From positions 1 through 5,266 of the forward strand of contig RKAY01000048.1 of NCBI GenBank assembly GCA_014846205.1: a stretch of 5,266 nucleotides of DNA, in the 5' to 3' direction. The position numbers and the translations under genes were made by a program. Position 1 is the first letter of the stretch. Every line of letters begins with the position of its first letter. This document shows positions 5,172 to 5,266 of this stretch, piece by piece. Origin of the DNA: Collinsella aerofaciens. GTDB lineage: Bacteria > Actinomycetota > Coriobacteriia > Coriobacteriales > Coriobacteriaceae. A model generated the notes under the pieces. That model was not told the origin of the DNA, did not search any database, and worked only from the letters and a program-made list of their open reading frames with translations.

Positions 5172-5266
5172 TTCGTTTGGGCTGGGACTTTGAGCTGTCT
5201 GTGCGGTACGGTCGTTTTTGGGAAAGTCGATTTAATTAAGCGTGTGATCGTGGCTCGCTTGATACC
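5172..5266. other. Unassigned right-hand intergenic end
   Basis: After queH no coding frame or clear terminator is visible. There is a weak inverted repeat, GACTTT (5187-5192) and AAAGTC (5223-5228), and an A/T-rich patch TTTAATTAA (5231-5239), which could belong to a promoter of a gene beyond the window. Confidence 0.3.

Overview
The window is a G+C-rich bacterial chromosome segment with compact gene spacing. The gene content (a methionyl-tRNA synthetase-like protein without a C-terminal tRNA-binding domain, a NOP2/Sun RNA methyltransferase, a DUF3267 membrane zincin and QueH) and the base composition fit an actinobacterium of the Coriobacteriia, such as Collinsella. That assignment is inferred from general familiarity, not from a search.

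Layout. The left edge (1-209, minus) holds the N-terminus of a very acidic protein that runs off the window. After a 189-bp divergent intergenic region comes a 56-residue single-pass membrane protein on the plus strand (399-569). It converges, with a 24-bp gap, on a NOP2/Sun (RsmB/NOP) family RNA cytosine-C5 methyltransferase gene on the minus strand (594-1621). That gene is broken: a net deletion at about 1203-1216 removes the SAM-binding motif and shifts the frame. Upstream of it, on the same strand and 59 bp away, is a long class I aminoacyl-tRNA synthetase of the MetRS type (1681-3831). A 132-bp divergent promoter region follows. It serves the synthetase leftward and, rightward, a DUF3267 membrane metalloprotease-like gene (3964-4533) that appears to be leaderless. 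Next comes queH, epoxyqueuosine reductase (4596-5171), with a strong ribosome-binding site. The last 95 bp show no clear feature.

Functional theme. Three of the six genes concern tRNA or rRNA: aminoacylation, RNA m5C methylation, and queuosine modification of the tRNA wobble base. The MetRS-like and methyltransferase genes could be one transcription unit, and DUF3267 and queH may be another. I see no mobile element, CRISPR array, phage gene or stable RNA gene. I found no convincing undescribed system. The points most worth checking are the methyltransferase deletion, the atypical MetRS-like protein (altered KMSKS loop, zinc knuckle and insertions), and the leaderless start of the DUF3267 gene.
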